From contig NZ_CP009285.1 of assembly GCF_000758665.1 (NCBI RefSeq), forward strand, positions 3,906,001 to 3,970,000: a DNA stretch of 64,000 nucleotides, read 5' to 3'. Both the position numbers and the translations under genes were made by a program. This document shows positions 16,605 through 24,344 of this stretch, one piece after another; the first letter of the stretch is position 1, and every line of letters starts with the position of its first letter. Source of the stretch: Paenibacillus borealis. GTDB lineage: Bacteria; Bacillota; Bacilli; Paenibacillales; Paenibacillaceae. The notes below the pieces were generated by a model. That model was not told where the DNA came from, did no database searches, and saw nothing but the letters and a program-made list of their open reading frames with translations.

Positions 16605-17696
16605 ATGCGGACATCTAAATGGCAAATGACTCGGTTCTCGATTGTATACCTTGGCTCTCAAAGTACGATGTTTCTGATTCCCGGTCTCATTGAAACCTCA
16701 TCCTATCAAGGATGGATAAGCCTGATTCTTGGCGGTTTCCTTGGGCTGATTCTGTTATATTTCACGATCATGGTGGGAAAGCTCAAGCCGGGAATAGGCT
16801 GGGTTGAGTTCGGGGCAGAGATTATGGGGAAGTGGCTGCATGGAATCATAGTGATTCTGCTCTTGTGCTGGTGTATTTATTACGTATCATATGATATACA
16901 CAATTTCGCACTGTTCTTCGGAGGCAATTATTTGCGCGGAACTCCCCCGCTTTTTATTATACTTGTTGTGGGTCTGGTCATTATGTACACCGCTCATCTG
17001 GGTTTTGCCTCTATAGTGTATATGTCGGAAGGCATTGCTCTGATCTGCATTGTCTTCGCCATTCTAAGTACGTATTTATTCATCCAGCATGCAGAATATT
17101 CTATGCTTCCGGCATTTCTCCATTATCATGACCCGCACATCGTCATTAAGGATTCGATTACAGTGATGTCCTGGTTTGGCGAATGGTTTGTGTTTCTTTT
17201 TGTTGCCCCGGAGCTTAAGATCAGCAATAAGATCATGAAGCCACTGAGTTTGGGTGGGATCACTGTGATACTGATTGTTCTGATAGTATGGCTTATGACC
17301 ATGCTGAATTTCGGCCCGTATCTCGGGAAGGAACTGCAGTTTCCCTTCCTGCAGATGATCCGCAGTTCCTCGAATGATGATCTCCTGGGAAACTCTGATC
17401 CGATTCTGATTGGCATATGGTCGTCCTCAATGTTCATTCACAGCTCTTTTATGATCTATGTTGCTTATAAATGTGCCTTGTATCTTACCAGACAAAAAGC
17501 AAAAAAAGTTATGATTCCGCTCCTGACGGTCTGTTCCATTACAATTGCATTTGTATACTCGATGAATGTGGCCGTATATTACCATAATTATTATTCTTTC
17601 AATACGACTATTTTTTGGCTGATTGTGGAGTTTATACCGGTGTACTATTTTATCGTGGCATGGGTACGCTCGAAGTCTGGCAAGCAGCTGAAATGA
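16605..17696 (+). CDS. GerB-family spore germination permease (receptor B subunit)
   Basis: A 363-residue protein with about ten membrane helices, of the amino-acid permease-like GerB group. It begins with 'WQMTRFSIVYLGSQSTMFLIPG', and has the typical 'PLFIILVVGLVIMYTAHLGFASIVYMSEG' and 'VMSWFGEWFVFLFVAPELK' segments. B subunits contribute to germinant specificity. GGAGG lies seven bases before the ATG, 18 bases after the gerC stop. The recognised germinant cannot be deduced from sequence. Confidence 0.94.
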   Translation: MRTSKWQMTRFSIVYLGSQSTMFLIPGLIETSSYQGWISLILGGFLGLILLYFTIMVGKLKPGIGWVEFGAEIMGKWLHGIIVILLLCWCIYYVSYDIHNFALFFGGNYLRGTPPLFIILVVGLVIMYTAHLGFASIVYMSEGIALICIVFAILSTYLFIQHAEYSMLPAFLHYHDPHIVIKDSITVMSWFGEWFVFLFVAPELKISNKIMKPLSLGGITVILIVLIVWLMTMLNFGPYLGKELQFPFLQMIRSSSNDDLLGNSDPILIGIWSSSMFIHSSFMIYVAYKCALYLTRQKAKKVMIPLLTVCSITIAFVYSMNVAVYYHNYYSFNTTIFWLIVEFIPVYYFIVAWVRSKSGKQLK

Positions 17697-17790
17697 CTGT
17701 TGATTCTCCCAATTATATAATGTAGACGCTTTCTGGTATGATTAAGCTATAGTACATACCTTTTTTTGGAATGGGATGGTGTAATTATAC

Positions 17791-18768
17791 ATGAATCTTC
17801 AAGAAGCATCTGCTTTGATTGAATCGATCCGGGGAAATTTGGCTAAGGTTATTGTCGGCAAAGAGAATGGTGTGAATCTGCTGCTGACAGCTTTGCTCGC
17901 AAATGGTCATGTGCTGCTGGAGGATGTACCCGGAACCGGCAAAACACTGCTCGCCAAAACACTGGCCCGCTCGCTGGACTGCGCCTTCAAGCGGATTCAA
18001 TTCACGCCCGACCTGCTGCCTTCTGATTTAAGCGGCATCAACTACTACAACCAGAAGAGCGGAGAGTTTCAATTCCGCCCGGGCCCGGTATTCGCCAGTA
18101 TCCTGCTCGCTGATGAGATTAACCGGGCCACTCCGCGTACCCAGTCAAGTCTGCTGGAATGTATGGAGGAGCGGCAGATTACCATCGACGGTGTGACTCA
18201 TGAGCTGCAGCGGCCGTTTCTGGTCATCGCCACGCAGAATCCGGTTGACAGCCAGGGAACCTTCCCGCTGCCGGAGGCGCAGCTCGACCGGTTCTTAATG
18301 CGGATTACAACAGGCTACCCCACATTTGATGAAGGGGTGCATATTCTGCAGCGCTTCCGCCAGAACAACCCCCTGGAGGATACCGCTGCGGTTGCCAGTG
18401 CACAGGAAATTCAAGAGATGCAGCGGCTAGCCGCTGGTATTAATGTAAGTGATGAACTGCTGGCCTATATGATCAGCGTGGTCGAAGCTACCCGTAAATC
18501 TCCAGCCGTCCGGCTGGGCGCCAGCCCCCGGGCGGGCTTCGCTCTCCTGCGTGCTTCGCAGGGATATGCACTGATTCAAGGCCGGAGTTATGTTATACCG
18601 GATGATATTAAGGCAGTAGCCGTTCCTGTGCTTGCACACCGGCTAATCCTGCAGCGCGGGCCCGGAGTCCGTGAAGGGCAATCGGCTGAGGTCGTGCTTC
18701 AGGTGCTGCGCGAGGTGGAGGTTCCGGCAGAGGCAACTGTCCTGTCCAGAGGCGGAAGGGTGGAATGA
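17791..18768 (+). CDS. MoxR-family AAA+ ATPase
   Basis: A 325-residue ATPase with Walker A 'VPGTGKTLLAKT' near residue 47, Walker B 'LLADEINRATPRTQSSLLECMEE', the sensor region 'VIATQNPVDSQGTFPLPEAQLDRFLMR', and a C-terminal lid domain. MoxR proteins act as chaperone-like ATPases usually encoded with DUF58 and membrane partners. Here the DUF58 gene follows after three bases and a DUF4129 membrane protein after that, a conserved trio in bacilli. What it remodels is unknown. Confidence 0.93.
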   Translation: MNLQEASALIESIRGNLAKVIVGKENGVNLLLTALLANGHVLLEDVPGTGKTLLAKTLARSLDCAFKRIQFTPDLLPSDLSGINYYNQKSGEFQFRPGPVFASILLADEINRATPRTQSSLLECMEERQITIDGVTHELQRPFLVIATQNPVDSQGTFPLPEAQLDRFLMRITTGYPTFDEGVHILQRFRQNNPLEDTAAVASAQEIQEMQRLAAGINVSDELLAYMISVVEATRKSPAVRLGASPRAGFALLRASQGYALIQGRSYVIPDDIKAVAVPVLAHRLILQRGPGVREGQSAEVVLQVLREVEVPAEATVLSRGGRVE

Positions 18769-18771
18769 GCC

Positions 18772-19860
18772 ATGTCGCTGCCGTGGTTCATTGCAAGCAC
18801 GCTGTTCCTGCTGCTGTTCATTTCTGCGATCTACGACCGGAATGCGCTTAAGAAGGTCAGTTATACCCGCTATTTCTCTGCCAAAGCCGTGTATGCAGGT
18901 GAGCAGGTGGAGATGGTCGAGGAGATCATGAATAAGAAGCTGCTTCCGCTGCCTTGGCTGCGTCTGGAATCCAGCATCGCCCGGGGGCTTGAATTCGGCT
19001 CCCAGGAGAATCTCGGCATCAGCAGCGGGGAGATCTCACAGAATCATGTCAGCCTGTTCTTTCTGAGGTCCTACCGCCATATCAAACGCCGGCATAACGT
19101 GATCTGCCGGGAGCGCGGATTGTTCCTTCTGGAGACAGCGACCATGACTACGGGTGATCTCTTCGGAATGAGCCGCAAATCGAAGACCTTCCCGCTGCAG
19201 CTGGAGCTGCTTGTCTACCCGGGGCTGCTTCAATTTCATGAGCTTCCGCTGCCGGTTCACAGCTGGCTTGGCGAGCTGCCCGTCAAGCGCTGGATTGTAG
19301 AAGATCCGTTCCTGACCGCAGGTACCCGCGAGTACAGTGCAGGGGATTCCCTGGCTTCGATTAACTGGAAAGCGACAGCCCGGACAGGAAGCATGCAGGT
19401 GCATCAGAAGGATTACACGGCCGATTCAAGGCTTGTCATCTGCCTGAACGTGGAGATCAGCGATTCCATGTGGCGGACCGTAACCGATGTGGAGCGGATT
19501 GAGCTAGGCATCCGGTACGCGGCGACCGTGGCTGAATATGCCATCAGTCATGGTATTGAGACCCGGCTGCTCAGCAATGGAAGGCTGGACGGCGGCGGGG
19601 CAAGAGATCCGGTGGACACGTGGCCTATATCACATGCGGAAGAATTCCTGGGCATGCTGGCCAGACTGAACCTGGATAGAACACTGCCGATGAGCAGGCT
19701 GATGGAGATTGAAGCGGAGAAAGCTGAAGGGGATACGGATTATCTGATTATTACCTGTCACCGGGGGGCGGAACTGCAGTATGCGGCTGCAGCATTAAGC
19801 TTTATGGGCAATGGCGTTGAATGGCTGGATATTCCTGAAGAAGGCGGTGTAGCGCTATGA
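18772..19860 (+). CDS. DUF58 domain protein
   Basis: A 362-residue protein with a short N-terminal hydrophobic segment (about residues 1-20) and a soluble domain. It contains the DUF58 core 'REYSAGDSLASINWKATARTGSMQVHQKDY' (about residues 183-212), followed by a von Willebrand A-like region ('RLVICLNVEISDSMW'). It follows the MoxR gene after three bases and overlaps the next gene by ATGA, so the three are co-transcribed and probably form one membrane-associated complex. Confidence 0.9.
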   Translation: MSLPWFIASTLFLLLFISAIYDRNALKKVSYTRYFSAKAVYAGEQVEMVEEIMNKKLLPLPWLRLESSIARGLEFGSQENLGISSGEISQNHVSLFFLRSYRHIKRRHNVICRERGLFLLETATMTTGDLFGMSRKSKTFPLQLELLVYPGLLQFHELPLPVHSWLGELPVKRWIVEDPFLTAGTREYSAGDSLASINWKATARTGSMQVHQKDYTADSRLVICLNVEISDSMWRTVTDVERIELGIRYAATVAEYAISHGIETRLLSNGRLDGGGARDPVDTWPISHAEEFLGMLARLNLDRTLPMSRLMEIEAEKAEGDTDYLIITCHRGAELQYAAAALSFMGNGVEWLDIPEEGGVAL

Positions 19861-21200
19861 AACTCCGCTTCCCGTCTTCATTCCAGGCAAACCTTGCGCT
19901 ATGGATATCCGCTTTCATAGATTGGCTGCTGCTCCTGCCTGTATGGCTGGTGCTGCAAACCTATCTGCAGTCTGATGAAGCAGCAGTAAGGTGGATATAC
20001 ATATTACCGCTGATCGCCGCAGCAGGTGTGCTGCTGCGGTATAAGTGCAGCCGTTTATGGCAGCAGCTGCTGGCAGCGCTGCTGCTGGGTGTCCTGGCCG
20101 GACTGTTAAGCAGCACGCTGACACTGACGGGCATTCCGCTGGCGGCGGGTGCCGCAGTCAGTGCTTTTCTTGGCATGACTGCAGCATCCCGGGTGAACCG
20201 GTTCAGAATCTATCTGGCCGGAATCACGCTGTATTTCATCGCTTCCATAGCTTTCTCCCAAATCCCGGAGCTACAGGCTAATGTGACTATTCTAACTTGG
20301 AGCGGAAGCTTATGTCTGGTGCTGGCACTGATTGATTCCAACAACAGCCATCTGCGCTACAGCTCCTTAGACAGTGATTCAGCACGTCTGCCCGAAGGTC
20401 TGCGGCGGCATAACCGCCTGTACCTGGCCGGTTTCGTTATCCTCGCAGCAGTACTGGCAGCAGGCGGCGGTAAAGCGGTCGGGATGCTGCTGTGGAATGC
20501 TGTGCGGATATTCTTCACATGGCTGAGCCGGTTATCCTCCGGAGCAGATGAAGCTCCACTGGAGGAGGCTCCTCCGCAAGCCATCCAGGAATTCCCGGCA
20601 GCAGAAGCTGGTGAGCCAGGCATTCTTGCCGCTATTCTTAACATTGGCTTCTATATTATAGGGGCGGCTGCATTAGTTGTGGTGCTGTATTACGGTGTAC
20701 GCTGGCTGTACAGAAATACCGGAGGAGTCCTGCGCAGAGCAATGGACTGGCTGCTGACACTGCTGCGCAGAGAAACGCAGGCAGCACCGGCCGGTTATCA
20801 GGATGAAGAGACCAGCCTGTTCACCTGGGAGCAGACCGTTCAGGGCGTCAGGGATTACTTGCGTTCCAAGCTTACACCTGCCAGCCGCCGGGACCGCTGG
20901 GAGGCAATGGACGGAAGCCGTGCGCGTATCCGCTGGCTATACCGTCATTGGCTCCGCGCTAAGCATACCGAGGGCTATGAGGTGAAAGCCTATCTGACCC
21001 CGCAGGAGACTGCGGCTGATGTGGCGGCATGGTCGGAAGGCGAGAAACGGCAACGCAAAAGCCTTGGAAGCCAAGGGCAAGCCTATGAACAGCTGCTCGG
21101 ATTATATCATAAAGCCAGATATGCAGATGAGGAACAGTCAGAACTCCCTGAGCTCTCTGCTGAAGAGATTGCAGCTCTTAAAGAACAGTTGAAGCTATAG
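19857..21200 (+). CDS. Membrane protein with C-terminal DUF4129 domain
   Basis: A 447-residue protein with a block of membrane helices in residues 15-155, further helices near 183-210 and 258-285, and a soluble C-terminal DUF4129-type domain ('RWLYRHWLRAKHTEGYEVKAYLTPQETAADV ... YEQLLGLYHKARYADEE'). In many relatives a transglutaminase-like domain lies between the membrane part and DUF4129; I see no room for it and no Cys-His-Asp pattern here. It is the last gene of the MoxR-DUF58 operon. Confidence 0.8.
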   Translation: MKLRFPSSFQANLALWISAFIDWLLLLPVWLVLQTYLQSDEAAVRWIYILPLIAAAGVLLRYKCSRLWQQLLAALLLGVLAGLLSSTLTLTGIPLAAGAAVSAFLGMTAASRVNRFRIYLAGITLYFIASIAFSQIPELQANVTILTWSGSLCLVLALIDSNNSHLRYSSLDSDSARLPEGLRRHNRLYLAGFVILAAVLAAGGGKAVGMLLWNAVRIFFTWLSRLSSGADEAPLEEAPPQAIQEFPAAEAGEPGILAAILNIGFYIIGAAALVVVLYYGVRWLYRNTGGVLRRAMDWLLTLLRRETQAAPAGYQDEETSLFTWEQTVQGVRDYLRSKLTPASRRDRWEAMDGSRARIRWLYRHWLRAKHTEGYEVKAYLTPQETAADVAAWSEGEKRQRKSLGSQGQAYEQLLGLYHKARYADEEQSELPELSAEEIAALKEQLKL

Positions 21201-21227
21201 CTAATCCTGTGGGAAGGTGAAATAGGG

Positions 21228-21635
21228 ATGACCCCATATTTACGAGGCGAACTGGCCAAAGAGGCCGGATTAAACATAGAAACACTCAGATATTATGAGA
21301 AATACGGGCTGATTCAGCAGCCGCAGCGCTCATCCAGCGGATACCGGATGTATCCGGAGGAGGCACTGGAACGGATCGCATTCATCCAGAATGCGAAATC
21401 TTGCGGATTTACTCTGCGTGAGATTAAGAAAGCCCTGGTCAAATCTTCAGACGGCAGCATCGGAATACCGGACTTTATTACAGTCATTGAGAGTAAAATG
21501 GCCGCTGTAGATCAGGAGATCGCCAAACGGCACACGACCCGCCGGAAGCTGGAAGAGCTAAAAGGCAGCCTCCTTACACAGGACAGACATCCAGGTGTTC
21601 AGGAGACCCTTGATATCCTGAACATGAAGGGCTGA
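21228..21635 (+). CDS. MerR-family transcriptional regulator
   Basis: A 135-residue regulator with the MerR DNA-binding head ('LRGELAKEAGLNIETLRYYEKYGLIQQPQRSSSGYRMYPEEALERIAFIQNAKSCGFTLREIKKAL', residues 4-72), then the dimerisation coiled coil (about 84-115). The tail is short and has none of the paired cysteines of metal sensors, so the ligand is unclear. The hydrolase at 21731 has a MerR-type promoter (21666-21697) just downstream of this gene and is the probable target. A GGAAGGT-GGG ribosome region precedes the ATG. Confidence 0.9.
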   Translation: MTPYLRGELAKEAGLNIETLRYYEKYGLIQQPQRSSSGYRMYPEEALERIAFIQNAKSCGFTLREIKKALVKSSDGSIGIPDFITVIESKMAAVDQEIAKRHTTRRKLEELKGSLLTQDRHPGVQETLDILNMKG

Positions 21636-21665
21636 ATCGGCGGGAATTTAATCCGGGATGGACAC

Positions 21666-21697
21666 TTGACCCTGTACTCTGGTACAGGGTTTATATT
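21666..21697 (+). promoter_or_regulatory. MerR-type promoter/operator with 20-bp spacer
   Basis: TTGACC (21666-21671) and TATATT (21692-21697) are 20 bp apart, longer than the usual 17. The spacer carries a perfect dyad ACCCTGTAC-TCTG-GTACAGGGT (arms 21669-21677 and 21682-21690). MerR regulators bind such dyads and untwist the over-long spacer. It lies 34 bases before the hydrolase and 31 bases after the MerR gene. Confidence 0.85.
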
Positions 21698-21730
21698 GTG
21701 TTTATGAACGATTAAGAGGAGGAATGAACT

Positions 21731-22708
21731 GTGATGATATGCCCTAGTGTGACGCCGGTTGAACAGCTGCAGGCCATTTCCAGCCAGCTGAAGCACAATA
21801 ATCCGTATCCGGGGCAAACGGCGTATGAAATCCGTGCCGCCCTTGAGGAATCTGCCGGACAACTGCCAGCGCTGAACGGTGTGCAGGTTGAGCAGGTTCA
21901 GACCGGGCGGTTCAGCGGTGAGTGGGTCAGGGCTGTTGATCCCGGGGAAGCAGGTAAATGTGGTGGTCCCCTAAGAAATGATAGACATGGGGAAACCAAA
22001 GTTATTCTGTATATTCACGGCGGAGGGTTTGTTGCGGGCAGCTGTGCAGTCTACCGGGATCTGGCGGCAAGGCTCTCGGTCGCCAGCAGACTTGTTGTGC
22101 TTACTGTGGAATACCGGCTGGCTCCGGAATTCCATTATCCGGCTGCAGGTGAAGATTGCCTGTCTGCTTACGAGTGGCTGCTGGATCAGGGCTTCAAGTC
22201 CGGGCACATCATATTTGGCGGAGATTCTGTGGGTGCAACACTTGCTCTTATGACGCTCATCTCTTTGCGGGATGGAGGGAAGCCGCTTCCGGGCGGAGCA
22301 TTCCTGCTCTCGCCACATGGTGATCTTGTTCATTTGGACGGAGAGTCGTATACCAGCCGGGCGCATAGAGATCCGACAGGAAGCCGGGAGACGAATCAGC
22401 GTATTCTGGAGGATTATCTCGGAGAGTATGCCGGTGAAGCCCCTGCGCAATTATCCCCGCTCAGACAAGACCTCTCAGGGTTACCGCCTCTATTCATCCA
22501 GGCGGGCGATCAGGAGGTGCTGCTGAGTGATGCCGAGCGGCTGGCCGCTAAGGCAGCCGAGGCCGGAACAGCAGCGCAGCTGGAGGTGTGGGAGAACATG
22601 TGGAGTGTGTTTCAGCTGATGGCTGCATTTCTGCCTGAAGCACAGCAGGCGATTTATCATATTGGCGAATACGTAAAAGAGAGGTTGAAGCTGGAAGCTG
22701 AACTCTAA
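21731..22708 (+). CDS. HSL-family alpha/beta hydrolase lacking the catalytic His
   Basis: A 325-residue protein of the hormone-sensitive-lipase esterase group. It has the oxyanion motif 'YIHGGGFVAGSC', the nucleophile elbow 'GDSVGATLAL' and the acid region 'IQAGDQEVLLSDAERLA'. In relatives the catalytic His lies in a 'MWHVF'-like motif near the C-terminus; here the same place reads 'NMWSVFQLM', with Ser292 (AGT, 22604-22606). The enzyme may be inactive as an esterase or use another residue. The GTG at 21731 lies eight bases after AGGAGG; an ATG follows one codon later. It is likely induced through the MerR promoter. Confidence 0.85.
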   Translation: MMICPSVTPVEQLQAISSQLKHNNPYPGQTAYEIRAALEESAGQLPALNGVQVEQVQTGRFSGEWVRAVDPGEAGKCGGPLRNDRHGETKVILYIHGGGFVAGSCAVYRDLAARLSVASRLVVLTVEYRLAPEFHYPAAGEDCLSAYEWLLDQGFKSGHIIFGGDSVGATLALMTLISLRDGGKPLPGGAFLLSPHGDLVHLDGESYTSRAHRDPTGSRETNQRILEDYLGEYAGEAPAQLSPLRQDLSGLPPLFIQAGDQEVLLSDAERLAAKAAEAGTAAQLEVWENMWSVFQLMAAFLPEAQQAIYHIGEYVKERLKLEAEL

Positions 22709-22713
22709 AAAAT

Positions 22714-23040
22714 TCAGAACAGCAGACGCAGCAGCATCAGCGCCAGGATGCCGGTAACTACGGTTCCCAGCAGGCTGCGGGTTTTGACGGCCACCCAGAA
22801 GGAGGGCAATGCCGCGATCAGCTCCACATTCGTGGAAAGCGCGGCGAACTTGCCGTCTGTTACGAATAGTTCCTGGGCGACCAATGCAGCCATAACCGCA
22901 ATCGGTACATAACTGAGCCAGCGCATTCCCCAGTCCGGAATTGAAATCCGGCTAAGCAGCATAAGCGGAAGAACCCGCGGGATGAAGGTAACGAGTGCGG
23001 CTCCCAGGATAATGAAGAAGATGTCCAGTCTTATTTCCAT
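22714..23040 (-). CDS. azlD: AzlD-family branched-chain amino acid export subunit
   Basis: A 108-residue protein with four membrane helices. It has the AzlD pattern 'ALVTFIPRVLPLMLLSRISIPDWGMRWLSYVPIAVMAALVAQEL' and ends at the membrane. It overlaps azlC by ten bases. AzlCD forms a two-part exporter of branched-chain amino acids or analogues. Confidence 0.9.
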   Translation of the reverse strand: MEIRLDIFFIILGAALVTFIPRVLPLMLLSRISIPDWGMRWLSYVPIAVMAALVAQELFVTDGKFAALSTNVELIAALPSFWVAVKTRSLLGTVVTGILALMLLRLLF

Positions 23041-23795
23041 TGTTCAATCACCATCCCAATTGTAGAGGCTATAAGGGCTGCCGCAATCACACCCATGCTG
23101 GGTGACCACAGAATGGAGACCAGCACGGCGACAATGACAGCAATGACTCCGACAGTGATATCCAGCAGATATTTGCGCCGGCCCATGATCGTCAGCACCA
23201 GCAATCCAATGAACATGGCAGGCAGGGCGAAATCCAGTCCCCACTTCTCCGGACTGGATATCCACTGACCGAGGAAGGCACCGGCGATATTGGCCAGGAA
23301 CCAGTTCAGGTAGGCTGTAATGTTGAGCCCATGCATCCATTTCTCACTGATCTGCTTCCTGGAGGCACTCTTCTGAATGGCTACCCCGAAGGTCTCATCG
23401 GTAAGCAGGGATCCAATCAGCAGATTGCGCAGCGGGCTCAAATGGCGGAAGTAGGGCGATATTGCCGCGCTCAGCAGCAGATGACGCAGATTAACCAGCA
23501 GAATCGTGATGATGATGCTGGAGGCGCTGCTTCCGGCCGCAATCATTCCTGCGGCGATAAACTGGGCAGAGCCGGCATATAGAATAATGGAGATCATGGC
23601 AATTTCGGCAATGGATAGGCCAGCGGTTTTCTCCACAACGCCCGCCGCGAAGCCAATACTCAGATATCCAAGCAGAGTGGGGAGGCAGTCCTTGACCCCT
23701 TGCAGGAAGGTGTCATTTCCCTCCGGTACCTCTAGGGCATCCCGCTGCAGGCGGCCATTCGCCGGAGACTCCTGTTGTATGAATTCTGGCTTCAC
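23031..23795 (-). CDS. azlC: AzlC-family branched-chain amino acid exporter
   Basis: A 254-residue membrane protein with the AzlC features 'PTLLGYLSIGFAAGVVEKTAGLSIAEIAMISIILYAGSAQF' and 'LRHLLLSAAISPYFR', the large subunit of the AzlCD exporter. The reading frame extends up to 23837, but the only convincing ribosome site (AGAGGAG) stands 11 bases before the GTG at 23795, so that start is preferred. No AzlB-type regulator is adjacent. Confidence 0.88.
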   Translation of the reverse strand: MKPEFIQQESPANGRLQRDALEVPEGNDTFLQGVKDCLPTLLGYLSIGFAAGVVEKTAGLSIAEIAMISIILYAGSAQFIAAGMIAAGSSASSIIITILLVNLRHLLLSAAISPYFRHLSPLRNLLIGSLLTDETFGVAIQKSASRKQISEKWMHGLNITAYLNWFLANIAGAFLGQWISSPEKWGLDFALPAMFIGLLVLTIMGRRKYLLDITVGVIAVIVAVLVSILWSPSMGVIAAALIASTIGMVIEQWK

Positions 23796-23933
23796 GGATT
23801 CACTCGCTCCTCTATATTTCAAACTATTCATTTCCAAGCTAAGTATAGCATCACATATAAACTTGTAATAACCACTTTGGTAAACCGCTTGCTGAAGGTT
23901 TGACAGTGACTGGTTACGATATATCAGGTATGC

Positions 23934-24122
23934 TTAATTGTACTTTGTACAACTAAATCACCTGATTTACTAGTGTTTAAGCGTTTAGTTGTATTTCGTG
24001 CAATTAAACTGCCCTATGTAGAGGGGTGCTCGCCCATTCGGGCAAATTTAGTTGTACAGACTACAGTTATAAGAGGCAAACATGCTTTTTCTCAGTTTTT
24101 AATTGCACATAATACAACTATC
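23934..24122. repeat. Array of four degenerate TTAGTTGTA-type intergenic repeats
   Basis: Four related 24-26 base units at 23934-23957, 23984-24008, 24047-24072 and 24097-24122 lie in the 550-base gap between azlC and the beta-galactosidase. Units 1 and 4 read TTAATTGyAC...TACAACTA; units 2 and 3 are in the opposite orientation (TTTAGTTGTA...). Starts are 50, 63 and 50 bases apart. A short open frame over this region (23973-24236) has no ribosome site and is not called a gene. The core GCAC-AAA-TACAAC also occurs in the array at 42.3 kb. Confidence 0.7.
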
Positions 24123-24258
24123 ACTAACTTCCACGTTGAAACTGAATATGAATTTCAGTTTTTAATATCTAATAATTCACAGCGAATTGCAAGGAGATTC
24201 TATATTTTATATGCTGCAATACCTTCGCCAGTTTAGTTGCCGGGCAGATTGCAACAAC

Positions 24259-24307
24259 AAAAGGGTTCCGCGATCCGCAGGGCAATCTGCGGCGGCGGAA
24301 CCCTTTT
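24259..24307. terminator. Large hairpin terminator after the beta-galactosidase
   Basis: AAAAGGGTTCCGC (24259-24271) pairs with GCGGAACCCTTTT (24295-24307), enclosing a second stem CCGCAG/CTGCGG. It lies 38 bases beyond the minus-strand stop at 24345 and has T runs on both strands. Confidence 0.9.
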
Positions 24308-24344
24308 ATATTGATTTAGTCATGCCTTAGCTTAACAGGAATGG

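Noticed and set aside
23973..24236. 87-codon open frame in the azlC to beta-galactosidase gap
   Set aside because: It runs through the TTAGTTGTA repeats, has no ribosome site and no family resemblance; more likely chance openness in AT-rich DNA.
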